DNA of 12,926 nucleotides from Candidatus Kapaibacterium sp. (GTDB taxonomy: Bacteria; Bacteroidota; Ignavibacteria; Kapaibacteriales; UBA2268), in NCBI GenBank assembly GCA_027858275.1, contig JAQIDA010000332.1:1-12926 (forward strand), in the 5' to 3' direction. The position numbers and the translations under genes were made by a program. Shown here piece by piece: positions 4,669 to 11,735 of the stretch (positions are counted from its first letter, which is position 1; every line of letters begins with the position of its first letter). Under the pieces are notes generated by a model. The model did not search any database. It saw nothing but the letters and a program-made list of their open reading frames with translations, and was not told where the DNA came from.

Positions 4669-6048
4669 ATGCAAAATAAATTAGACAGAACGATAATTCC
4701 CGAAAATAAAGATTTGCCCTGTTACAATTTCCCGGATTTTGATATCAATACGCATTCTTCCGGAATCAAAGTATATACTGCTGAGAACAATACACACCCC
4801 TTAGTGAATTTCAAAGTGATATTTAAGCACGGGGCTGCCCATGATAAAATTCCCGGACTGGCTCATTTCTGTTCGCTTATGATGACTCGCGGCAGCTCAA
4901 ACAGAACAGCTGAAGAAATTGATTCGCAAACTGATTATATCGGGGCAATCCTTTCCGGCGGAGCTGCTTGGGATAGTACAGCCATGCATGTGTTGGCTAT
5001 GTCTGAATTCATTGAAGAAGGAATATCAATTCTCAGCGATTGCGTAATGAATCCCGTTTTTGCCGACGACGAGATTGCTCGTTTGAAGAAGAAGCAAATT
5101 TCATCGATTGATCTTCAGCTGAGCGACATTGACTATCTCGGCAATCTTGCACTGTATGCCTCATTATTTGAATCGACACCATACGGACATTCACTACAGG
5201 GAACGAAAGATTCTGTCAGCCTAATCAATCGTGATGACTGTGTAGAATTCCACAATACAATGATGCAGGAATCAGAAATAAGCATAATTGTCAGTGGCAA
5301 CATGAGCAAGGACAGAGTATTCGAATTGATTGATAAATACTTTGACTTTTCCTCGAATAAAGTTAGTAAAGATCCCGGGTTTAGCGTTCAGTCGATTAAT
5401 AAAAACTCAATCACATTGATTCAAAAAGCCGACAGCAGTCAGACTGCTCTGCGTATAGCGAAAATCGTAGTTGACCGTCTTCATCCGGATTACATGCCTG
5501 TTCAAATGCTCAATACAGTCCTAAGCGGATATTTTATGTCGAGACTCAATGAACTGCTGCGTGAAAAATACGGTTATACTTACGGAGTACATTCCAATAT
5601 TCAAGGCCGTCGTCATTCATCCGCCTTTATAATGTCAGCCGCTCTCAAGAAAGACGCGACAAAGCATTCCATTGAAGTAATTTTCGATGAGATGAACAAA
5701 ATCTCGGCCGTTCCTTTAAGCGAAGAAGAGTGCTATACAGCCAAAAGATATGTTCTCGGATCATTTCTCAGAACCACTGAAACGGCGGATCAGATGTCGT
5801 CAATGCTTCACGTGATCAACCAGTTCAATTTACCCAATGATTATTTCAGCAGATTCTACAAGAACTTTTCGGAACTGACACCGGCTGATTTACTTGAAGC
5901 TCAGGCGAAATATTTCAGACCGGAGAATATGATAATTGCAGCTGCAGGAGATCTTGATTATATCGCTTCCGAATTGCGGAGTTACGGCGATATTAATATT
6001 TGCGACAGTAACGGTCGCTTGAGCAATTACAATTCTTCAAAAAAATAA
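4669..6048 (+). CDS. M16-family peptidase homologue without the zinc site (R/Y-type subunit)
   Basis: 459 residues with the two-half layout of M16B proteins (MPP and processing-protease relatives). The N-terminal 'GIKVYTAENNTHPLVNFKVIFKHG' region is followed by the place of the HxxEH motif, which reads HFCSL (66-70): the catalytic Glu is Ser and the second His ligand is Leu. The downstream Glu ligand region (about 135-150, 'KKKQISSIDLQ') also lacks the usual E-x-x-E pattern. The second half keeps the substrate-binding R/Y signature 'SRLNELLREKYGYTYG' (291-306). That is the pattern of the non-catalytic partner in two-gene M16B systems, yet no HxxEH partner is next to it. No signal peptide is seen, unlike many FCB homologues, so it is likely cytoplasmic. 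It lies 98 bp after the Nudix gene. The family is certain; inactivity is inferred from the lost ligands. Confidence 0.88.
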   Translation: MQNKLDRTIIPENKDLPCYNFPDFDINTHSSGIKVYTAENNTHPLVNFKVIFKHGAAHDKIPGLAHFCSLMMTRGSSNRTAEEIDSQTDYIGAILSGGAAWDSTAMHVLAMSEFIEEGISILSDCVMNPVFADDEIARLKKKQISSIDLQLSDIDYLGNLALYASLFESTPYGHSLQGTKDSVSLINRDDCVEFHNTMMQESEISIIVSGNMSKDRVFELIDKYFDFSSNKVSKDPGFSVQSINKNSITLIQKADSSQTALRIAKIVVDRLHPDYMPVQMLNTVLSGYFMSRLNELLREKYGYTYGVHSNIQGRRHSSAFIMSAALKKDATKHSIEVIFDEMNKISAVPLSEEECYTAKRYVLGSFLRTTETADQMSSMLHVINQFNLPNDYFSRFYKNFSELTPADLLEAQAKYFRPENMIIAAAGDLDYIASELRSYGDINICDSNGRLSNYNSSKK

Positions 6049-6180
6049 CGACTATACTCCTCGAACAGTACAAATTTCATATATTTGCACGTACGAAAAC
6101 AAGAATATGCCGGTTCTGAATTTCCGCTGTTATAGCATTACAGAAATCAGAACAAGATGATAAATAAGGAGAAAGACACA

Positions 6181-7443
6181 ATGAGCGATATCACGGAAAT
6201 AGACGTCCGGTCGGAAATAGGCACACTCGAAGCCGTAATTATACATCCCCCGGGAAATGAAGTGCAGAACATGATCCCCGACAATGTGGAACGCGCTCTT
6301 TACAGTGATATATTAAATCTCGATGTGGCGTCGAAAGACTTTTTACAATTTAGCGGAGTACTGGAAAAAGTCGCGAAGACATTCACTCTGCTCGATTTGT
6401 TGACGGATATTCTTACTAATGCTAAGGTCAAGAAAAGGCTCATAACTAATATATGCGCTTATGAGAAACAAGAAGTTCTGACTGACTATTTGCTTTCACT
6501 CGAACCCGCGGATCTGTCCCGTGAGCTAGTGGAAGGGGTTTTGATGAAAAAAAATACTCTTACAAAATTCATCAGTCATGATCGATACATTCTTCCGCCG
6601 TTGCACAATTTCTTCTATATGCGAGATGCTTCAGTCTCAATTCTCGATGATGTTTTGATCTCAAAAATGGCAAACCCCGTTCGCGAGCGCGAGTCAATGA
6701 TTATGGAAGCAATTTTTGATTATCATCCTAAACTTAAAACAAAAACTGTTAACCCGATTGTAAACGGCCGGCGCGATCCGGATATTACTATTGAGGGCGG
6801 CGATATATTAGTTGTGCGAGATGACATCCTATGCATCGGAGTAGGAGGAAGAACAACAACTCAGGGAATAGATTTTATTATTCGTAAACTAAGAGCTCAA
6901 ACAGGCAGACGTCATATAGTAATTCAGGAATTGCCCAAGACGCCGGAATCTTTTATACATCTCGATATGGTGTTCACTCTCATTGACAAAGATACCTGCA
7001 TGCTCTATGAGCCCTTGATTATGCGCTCACACAAACACCGTACAATTCACGTTATAATTGACAACGGCAAGGTTGAGCTGATTGAAGAAAGACGCAACAT
7101 TATAGAAACATTAAAACATCTCGGCATGGATTTGAAACCGATGATTTGCGGCGGCAGCAAAGACTCTTATGCTCAGGAACGTGAGCAATGGCACAGCGGC
7201 GCTAACTTCCTCGCCGTCGGTCCCGGAAAGGTTATTGGCTATGCCCGAAATGTATATACTATAGAAGAAATGCACAACAACGGCTTCGAAGTAATTCTTT
7301 CCGAAGACGTAATCAACGGAAAAACAAATCTTGATGACTACGCTAAATACGTAGTTACCATTGCCGGCAATGAATTATCTCGCGGCGGAGGCGGAGCAAG
7401 ATGTATGACAATGCCCATTCGCAGAAAAGCCGTCGACTGGTAA
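6181..7443 (+). CDS. arcA: Arginine deiminase
   Basis: 420 residues, the usual length. It converts L-arginine to citrulline and ammonia in the cytoplasm. Catalytic motifs are all present: 'FYMRD' with D149, 'IEGGD' with E205, 'HLD' with H260 and D262, and 'RGGGGARCMTMP' with the nucleophile C408. 'GREQWHSGAN'-type sequence near 335-342 is also typical. I chose the ATG at 6181 because AAGGAG lies 9-10 nt upstream; an in-frame ATG at 6157 lacks a ribosome binding site and would add eight residues. No ornithine carbamoyltransferase, carbamate kinase or arginine/ornithine antiporter is adjacent. It may therefore act alone, for example in acid resistance, ammonia release or arginine turnover, or with partners elsewhere. 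A REP-like hairpin follows the stop by 37 nt. Confidence 0.93.
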   Translation: MSDITEIDVRSEIGTLEAVIIHPPGNEVQNMIPDNVERALYSDILNLDVASKDFLQFSGVLEKVAKTFTLLDLLTDILTNAKVKKRLITNICAYEKQEVLTDYLLSLEPADLSRELVEGVLMKKNTLTKFISHDRYILPPLHNFFYMRDASVSILDDVLISKMANPVRERESMIMEAIFDYHPKLKTKTVNPIVNGRRDPDITIEGGDILVVRDDILCIGVGGRTTTQGIDFIIRKLRAQTGRRHIVIQELPKTPESFIHLDMVFTLIDKDTCMLYEPLIMRSHKHRTIHVIIDNGKVELIEERRNIIETLKHLGMDLKPMICGGSKDSYAQEREQWHSGANFLAVGPGKVIGYARNVYTIEEMHNNGFEVILSEDVINGKTNLDDYAKYVVTIAGNELSRGGGGARCMTMPIRRKAVDW

Positions 7444-7480
7444 ACAGCATCCCTAATTTGTTCCTAATCGACGTTCCCGG

Positions 7481-7501
7481 AGACGCCCAATTTGGGCGTC
7501 T
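7481..7501. terminator. REP-derived palindrome, probable terminator after arcA
   Basis: The full 21-bp family palindrome (arms AGACGCCCAA and complement, central T) lies here but without GTAG on either side: the left flank is CCGG and the right flank TCTT. It is followed by TCTTGTTTT. A G+C-rich ten-pair stem followed by a U-rich stretch would work as an intrinsic terminator for arcA. It seems to be an old REP copy that lost its mobility signal, or was kept as a terminator. Confidence 0.6.
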
Positions 7502-7720
7502 TCTTGTTTTATACTCCCGGCAGCCTTACCCCTTTTCTCCGATTGTATGTCTTCAAATATAAATTTGTTGCGAAATTCATTACATTTATCCGTTCAAAAT
7601 TTCATAATAATTATCCTCGTTTTTTACAATAAATCCGACTATTTTACTTCTACTGTTTCAATTAGAATATAGACTAAAATAAAATTTAACATAAACTAAT
7701 AATTGTTACGGAGGTTGAAG

Positions 7721-8956
7721 ATGAGTGAATTAATTAATAATTCAGATAAACGAAAAGAACTGCTGAAGCACATGATCTTGCAGTTGCACGACGGTGCAGC
7801 ACCGGAAGAAATTAACCAAAGACTCGTTGAATTATTGAAAAAAATTCCATACGGAGAAGTTGTGGAAGTCGAGCAGGAATTAATTAAAGACGGATTGCCT
7901 GAAAGTGAAATCCTGAAATTATGTGATGTTCATACTCAGGCTCTCGACGGACAAATTGATATATCACTGCAAAAACTCGTTCCTCCCGGACATCCCGCAG
8001 ATACTTTCAAAAAAGAAAACGAGGAACTAAGCAAGGTAGTCGCTGAATTAGAAAAACTCTACGATTCTTTGAAAGATGTCAAAGATGATGAGTTGGATCA
8101 ATATGTAATCAAGCTCAGAACCCAATTCAACAATCTTTCTGATGTCGAAAAACACTATGTAAAATTAGAAAATCTTCTCTTCCCATATCTCGAAGCAGCA
8201 GGAATTACAGGACCTCCAGTGGTTATGTGGGGCAAGCACGACGAAACGCGCGCAATGCTCAAAGGAGCAATCGAAGTTCTGAAATCCCCGGATATTTCTT
8301 CAAAAGAAGAGCTTGAAGGCGTAATTGAATTAGTTCTTAGACCTGCGTCAACTTCAGTTGATGATATGACAATGAAAGAAGACGAAATCCTCCTGCCGAT
8401 GAGCAAGGACAAACTAACTGATATTGAATGGTACGAAATATACAAACAAACTCCCGAGGTAGGATATTGTCTATACGATCCTCCGTTGGAGTGGAAACCC
8501 GCTGATATAGAAGAAACTGAAGAAGAAATCGGCGACGGAAGTGAAATAAAATTTCCAAGCGGCAGCTTCACAAACGAAGAGTTATTAGCTATGTTGAATA
8601 CACTTCCCGTAGATATGACTTTTGTCGACAAAAACGACAAAGTGAAATATTTCTCACAGGGCAGTCACAGAGTTTTCCATCGTACCAGAGCGATTCTGAA
8701 ACGCGACGTTCGTATGTGCCACCCACCGTCCAGCGTCGATGTTGTAGATCGTATTATTGAAGATTTCAGATCGGGCAGACAAGACAAAGCTCAGTTTTGG
8801 ATTCAAATGGGCGGCAAATTTATCTTGATTGAATATTATGCCATGCGCAATGACAAAGGTGAATACCTCGGTACACTCGAAGTATCACAGGATGCTTCTG
8901 AAACAAGAGCTTTGGAAGGCGAACAGAGAATTTTAGATTATGGAGAGAAAAAATAA
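7721..8956 (+). CDS. DUF438 / hemerythrin-like / PAS three-domain protein
   Basis: 411 residues, cytoplasmic, no membrane segment. Domains: DUF438 at about 10-80; a hemerythrin-like HHE four-helix domain at about 88-230, with probable iron ligands H91 ('GHP'), H145 and E150 ('HYVKLENLLFPYLE'), H173 and E175 ('MWGKHDETR') and E220/E222 ('KEDEILLPM'); a C-terminal PAS-type domain at about 285-400 with the group's conserved 'CHPP' (333-336) and ending 'EGEQRILDY'. The family is common in anaerobes and has no settled function. The hemerythrin iron site suggests O2 or NO binding, and the PAS domain suggests sensing. The ATG at 7721 is chosen because GGAGG lies 6 nt upstream; an earlier TTG at 7703 does not fit. 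The stop is 1 nt before the next start codon, so the two genes are an operon. The domain calls are firm; the role is inferred. Confidence 0.88.
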   Translation: MSELINNSDKRKELLKHMILQLHDGAAPEEINQRLVELLKKIPYGEVVEVEQELIKDGLPESEILKLCDVHTQALDGQIDISLQKLVPPGHPADTFKKENEELSKVVAELEKLYDSLKDVKDDELDQYVIKLRTQFNNLSDVEKHYVKLENLLFPYLEAAGITGPPVVMWGKHDETRAMLKGAIEVLKSPDISSKEELEGVIELVLRPASTSVDDMTMKEDEILLPMSKDKLTDIEWYEIYKQTPEVGYCLYDPPLEWKPADIEETEEEIGDGSEIKFPSGSFTNEELLAMLNTLPVDMTFVDKNDKVKYFSQGSHRVFHRTRAILKRDVRMCHPPSSVDVVDRIIEDFRSGRQDKAQFWIQMGGKFILIEYYAMRNDKGEYLGTLEVSQDASETRALEGEQRILDYGEKK

Positions 8957-8957
8957 T

Positions 8958-9476
8958 ATGACTGATAAACTGATTATAACACCAAAAACAAAAATCGGGG
9001 AGATGACGGATGCATACCCGGAGCTCGAAGAATTGCTGATCGAAATTGCTCCGACATTCAAGAAATTGAAGAGCCCGCTTCTGAGAAGAACAATCGCTAA
9101 AGTCACAACTCTGGAACAGGCAGCGAAAGTCGGCAACGTATGCCTCGAAGATATGATTAACAAACTTAGAACCGGAATCGGACAAGATGACATTGGTAAT
9201 TTAGTTGTCGATCAAGCTTCTTTGGAAAAACCGGATTGGATGGACGAAAGCAAGATCGTGAAAACACTTGATGCTCGTGAAATAGTTAACAACGGCGGTC
9301 ATCCGGTCGGGCAAGTTCTTAAAGAAGTCCGAGATTTGAAAAGTGATGAGATTTATGAAATGATCGCTCCGTTTTTGCCGGCTCCGCTGATTGATCAAGT
9401 CGTGGAACAAGGTTATAAAACTTGGACAATAGAGCCGGACCCCGGTTTTTTCCGTTGTTTCTTCTATAAAGCATAA
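8958..9476 (+). CDS. DUF1858-DUF2249 two-domain protein
   Basis: 172 residues. The N-terminal DUF1858 (about 5-70, 'ITPKTKIGEMTDAYPELEEL' and onward) is a small helical domain found with hybrid-cluster-type redox proteins. The C-terminal DUF2249 (about 102-172) shows 'LDAREI' (104-109), 'GGHPVGQVLKEV' (113-124), 'PFLPAPLI' (138-145) and a 'W-x-I...G-F-F-R-C' ending, a TusA/SirA-like alpha-beta fold. C62 and C167 are the only cysteines and do not form CxxC. The gene starts 1 nt after the stop of the DUF438 gene, and its ribosome binding site (GGAGAG at 8942-8947) lies inside the end of that gene. An ATG at 8940 in the same frame sits too early. The pairing suggests the two proteins act together; redox or nitrosative-stress handling is the best guess. 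Confidence 0.82.
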   Translation: MTDKLIITPKTKIGEMTDAYPELEELLIEIAPTFKKLKSPLLRRTIAKVTTLEQAAKVGNVCLEDMINKLRTGIGQDDIGNLVVDQASLEKPDWMDESKIVKTLDAREIVNNGGHPVGQVLKEVRDLKSDEIYEMIAPFLPAPLIDQVVEQGYKTWTIEPDPGFFRCFFYKA

Positions 9477-9516
9477 TATTTATCATTTCATCTGATGAAT
9501 AAAATATACGTTAAAC

Positions 9517-9557
9517 AAAAAATGATCCGATGATTATATCCTCGGATCATTTTTTTT
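9517..9557 (+). terminator. Intrinsic terminator of the DUF438/DUF2249 operon
   Basis: AAAAAATGATCCGA (9517-9530) and its exact complement (9542-9555) form a 14-bp stem with an 11-nt loop, running into eight T residues (9550-9557). It lies 40 bp after the stop codon at 9476. The A/T outer pairs make it partly usable from the other strand too. Confidence 0.9.
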
Positions 9558-9583
9558 GTTTTTATAAGTCAGAACTCATCAAA

Positions 9584-9617
9584 AACAAAAAAAGCCCGTA
9601 TATATAAATACACGGGC
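9584..9617 (-). terminator. Intrinsic terminator of the Tudor-like/rpsU operon
   Basis: On the minus strand, GCCCGT (9617-9612) pairs with ACGGGC (9599-9594), followed by seven T residues (9593-9587), a G and further T. Inner A/T pairs may extend the stem. It lies 30 bp beyond the rpsU stop codon. Together with the plus-strand terminator next to it, it separates two convergent operons. Confidence 0.85.
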
Positions 9618-9646
9618 AGACATATATATGCGATCAACGCAAATAT

Positions 9647-9841
9647 CTATTCTTGTTCCATTGTTGCTCTGTGCTGACGACGAGCAGCTTTCAATCTTGA
9701 AAGTCTGTTTTCGATTGATGGTTTCATGAAAGCAGTACGTTTTTTGAATTCTCTGAGAATGCCGCTGCGTTCGTATTTCTTTTTGAATCTTTTGAGCGCG
9801 CGGTCAATATTCTCGTTTGACTGGAGTGTTACACCGATCAT
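9647..9841 (-). CDS. rpsU: 30S ribosomal protein bS21
   Basis: 64 residues, normal for bS21, a basic protein of the small subunit near the 3' end of 16S rRNA. Seen: 'NENIDRALKRFKKKYERSGI' (9-28) and 'LREFKKRTAFMKPS' (29-42) are the family signature, followed by the Arg/Lys-rich tail. The only Tyr is Y23; the C-terminal half has none. Bacteroidia-type bS21 is reported to use a C-terminal Tyr to help hide the anti-Shine-Dalgarno sequence. Its absence fits the visible Shine-Dalgarno sites in this window. AAAGGT lies about 8 nt before the ATG. It is 18 bp downstream of the Tudor-like gene and probably co-transcribed with it. Confidence 0.93.
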   Translation of the reverse strand: MIGVTLQSNENIDRALKRFKKKYERSGILREFKKRTAFMKPSIENRLSRLKAARRQHRATMEQE

Positions 9842-9859
9842 TGAATGTTACCTTTTAAT

Positions 9860-10264
9860 TTATTTACCGAAATTTTCTATTAGCTTTTTTTCGTTGTTTT
9901 TTTCAAACTGAACAACGATTGCGTTCCCGCCGTTGCTTAATACTTCTTTAGCTCTTACAATCCCTACATCATCCCAAACGGCATGATATATAACATCGCC
10001 GATTTTGTATTCGTCTTTTGGTTTGTACTTTTTCGCGTCTTCCGGCGAAATATGCACAACAGCATGTGACTTGTCGTTTTCAGCTTCAATAGCATCGAGA
10101 TTTACCAATTGTGAGTGACGGCTGCGCGTGCAACGTGCCCACTGATGTTTCCCGTCTTCAGCTTCAATCGGTTCACCAATCAGCTCATGCTTCGTCTCTT
10201 TCATAAGAAACGGAGAATAAAGAGTTATGTATTTTGCTCTGCGAGACCTTTTTCTGACAACCAT
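9860..10264 (-). CDS. Uncharacterised protein with C-terminal Tudor-like (UvrD/PcrA tail-type) domain
   Basis: 134 residues, soluble. The N-terminus is strongly basic ('VRKRSRR', 3-9), followed by 'KYITLYSPFLMKETKHELIG' (11-30) and 'WARCTRSRHSQLV' (42-54). The latter has one Cys and one His placed like the remnant of a zinc knuckle, but too few ligands for zinc. The C-terminal 50 residues (about 85-134: 'YKIGDVIYHAVWDDVGIVRA' then 'AIVVQFEKNNEKKLIENF') match the small beta-barrel seen at the ends of UvrD/PcrA helicases and in CarD-like RNA-polymerase-binding domains: 'GD-x-(V/I)-x-H' start, G-x-V turn, 'F-x-x-x-x-x-K-x-L' strand. Binding to nucleic acid or RNA polymerase is therefore plausible but inferred. 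It sits upstream of rpsU with an 18-bp gap. I do not recognise a named family. Confidence 0.6.
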   Translation of the reverse strand: MVVRKRSRRAKYITLYSPFLMKETKHELIGEPIEAEDGKHQWARCTRSRHSQLVNLDAIEAENDKSHAVVHISPEDAKKYKPKDEYKIGDVIYHAVWDDVGIVRAKEVLSNGGNAIVVQFEKNNEKKLIENFGK

Positions 10265-10386
10265 ATTTTCTTACTATTCTTAGTAATAAAAATTCGTGAA
10301 CTACAAACTTAGTAAAAATCATATAACTGTCAAAGGAATATAATGTTTTATCAATAATTAAATCTGAATATCGTGAGATACTATAG

Positions 10387-11475
10387 TCATTCACTCGATA
10401 ATTTAGCTTTCAATGTCATAATATCAGGAATAGGAGTAGGATCCGCTCCGTTTAACAGAGCGAGCCAGTAACTTACCCAATCACCGAGATAAATCATATC
10501 AAACATTCGAGTCAGTAAATATTGACCGTCACTAATTACGCTAATTATTTTGGCAGATTTTGGTTCCAATATTTCTTCTACGGCATCGAAACGAATTTTA
10601 ATGCGAGGGTGATCATCAACATCCCTAATGAATATCAAAGACATCTTTTCCGGCATTCCGGTCGGATAATTCCAGCTGTTAATCTCATTGTGATTCATCT
10701 CCGGCAAAAGATTGCCAAAAGCCATAGTCTTTGAATTTTCCTGGAATTGTCCGCGCCATCTCAAGTTCACGATATTCATTCGCTCTGAAGATGAATACAC
10801 GACAGGAATCGTGCCGATTAATTTCTTGGCAATCATCAACGCGGGATTTTTAGTTTCATCCGGAATTGTATAAATCTTAGATTTTTTGTCCAATTTTTGG
10901 ATTAATTCTTCAATAGCTTTTTCAGTTGTATTAATCGCTTCTTGTTTAAACGCCCCGGAATTCATAACAGTATACAGAATAGGGAAGAAGGAATAAGCGA
11001 TGGCGCATCTTGGTTGAAGCCCTGCCGGCACAGTAATTTTCGGCAAATTATTCTCTTCGGAAAGTTCCGCGAGTTCGCCTCCGGTCGTTAGCGATATAAT
11101 GTTCGCACCGCGCTCGACCGCTTGTTTGAAGCCGCTGATAGTCTCCTCAGTATTTCCTGAGTATGAGCTTGCAATAACATTATAATCCTTGTTGATATAG
11201 GCCGGGAGATTGTAAGTTCTGTTTATCAGGATATTTATATGGTCGGCACCCGGAAGAGCAGCAGAATAAGAAGCCAGCAAATCGCCTCCGATAGCAGAAC
11301 CGCCCATGCCAAGCACGGCAAAATTATTTGATCTTATTTCTGCGTTAAATCCCGGGATATTCCCCGCGATTTTCAGAGCCTCTTTCACTTGATCGGGGAA
11401 GTTTTTGAGTATGTCGAACATATTGCCTTCGTCTGAACCTAAGGCAATTATATCCTGTATGTTTTCTTGACTCAT
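10387..11475 (-). CDS. Bifunctional phosphoglucose/phosphomannose isomerase
   Basis: 362 residues. It interconverts glucose-6-phosphate or mannose-6-phosphate with fructose-6-phosphate in the cytoplasm, serving glycolysis, gluconeogenesis and mannose-sugar supply. Two SIS domains are visible: 'VLGMGGSAIGGD' (54-65) and the sugar-phosphate loop 'SYSGNTEET' (104-112) in the first, then 'PAGLQPR' (150-156). E246 ('QEN') and H262 ('NHNE') are spaced exactly as the catalytic Glu and His of the archaeal PGI/PMI enzyme (16 residues apart). The C-terminal 'YWLALLNGADPTPI' (336-349) and the lysine after it are typical. This is the archaeal/FCB-type PGI/PMI, shorter than classical Pgi. It is transcribed alone, away from the recombinase gene. 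The ribosome binding site is weak (GAAAGA). Confidence 0.92.
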   Translation of the reverse strand: MSQENIQDIIALGSDEGNMFDILKNFPDQVKEALKIAGNIPGFNAEIRSNNFAVLGMGGSAIGGDLLASYSAALPGADHINILINRTYNLPAYINKDYNVIASSYSGNTEETISGFKQAVERGANIISLTTGGELAELSEENNLPKITVPAGLQPRCAIAYSFFPILYTVMNSGAFKQEAINTTEKAIEELIQKLDKKSKIYTIPDETKNPALMIAKKLIGTIPVVYSSSERMNIVNLRWRGQFQENSKTMAFGNLLPEMNHNEINSWNYPTGMPEKMSLIFIRDVDDHPRIKIRFDAVEEILEPKSAKIISVISDGQYLLTRMFDMIYLGDWVSYWLALLNGADPTPIPDIMTLKAKLSSE

Positions 11476-11510
11476 CGTATCTTTCGTAATCTGTTTGTTT
11501 CACAATAATA

Positions 11511-11518
11511 CAAATATA
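11511..11518 (-). promoter_or_regulatory. Possible -7 promoter box of the PGI/PMI gene
   Basis: On the minus strand this reads TATATTTG, matching the Bacteroidota -7 consensus TAnnTTTG, about 36 bp upstream of the ATG. No clear -33 TTTG box is seen at the right distance, and such 8-mers are easily met in A+T-rich DNA. Confidence 0.25.
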
Positions 11519-11613
11519 GTAAACTAACATTATTTATATTCTATTTATTACTATTTATTTCAGCAACTCACATGTTATTCTATATTTACAATATACTTAC
11601 ATGATAATTTGGG

Positions 11614-11670
11614 TTCTGTTTTATTCTGTTTTATTCTGTTTATTTATAATATATTTGTCACTATTTGTCA
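11614..11670. repeat. Short tandem repeats upstream of the tyrosine recombinase
   Basis: Two full and one partial copy of a 10-bp unit TTCTGTTTTA run from 11614 to 11641. Just downstream, TATTTGTCA occurs twice at a 10-bp period (11652-11660 and 11662-11670). One helical turn per unit would place each set on one face of the helix, as arm-type integrase sites often are. TATATTTGTCA (11650-11660) recurs at 12902-12912 past the recombinase gene. TATATTTG here also resembles a -7 promoter box for that gene. Confidence 0.5.
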
Positions 11671-11735
11671 TTCTTATTGTTTATTAGTATATTCACGTTA
11701 GTCAGTTATTTTTCACACTCAATATATAAAACATA

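Noticed and set aside
7560..7567. TAAATTTG resembling a -7 promoter box before the DUF438 operon
   Set aside because: No -33 box at the right distance, and it lies over 150 bp from the start codon; such 8-mers are frequent in this A+T-rich gap.
8155..8640. Long minus-strand frame opposite the DUF438 gene
   Set aside because: Antisense shadow of a well-supported gene; Ser-rich translation and no start context.
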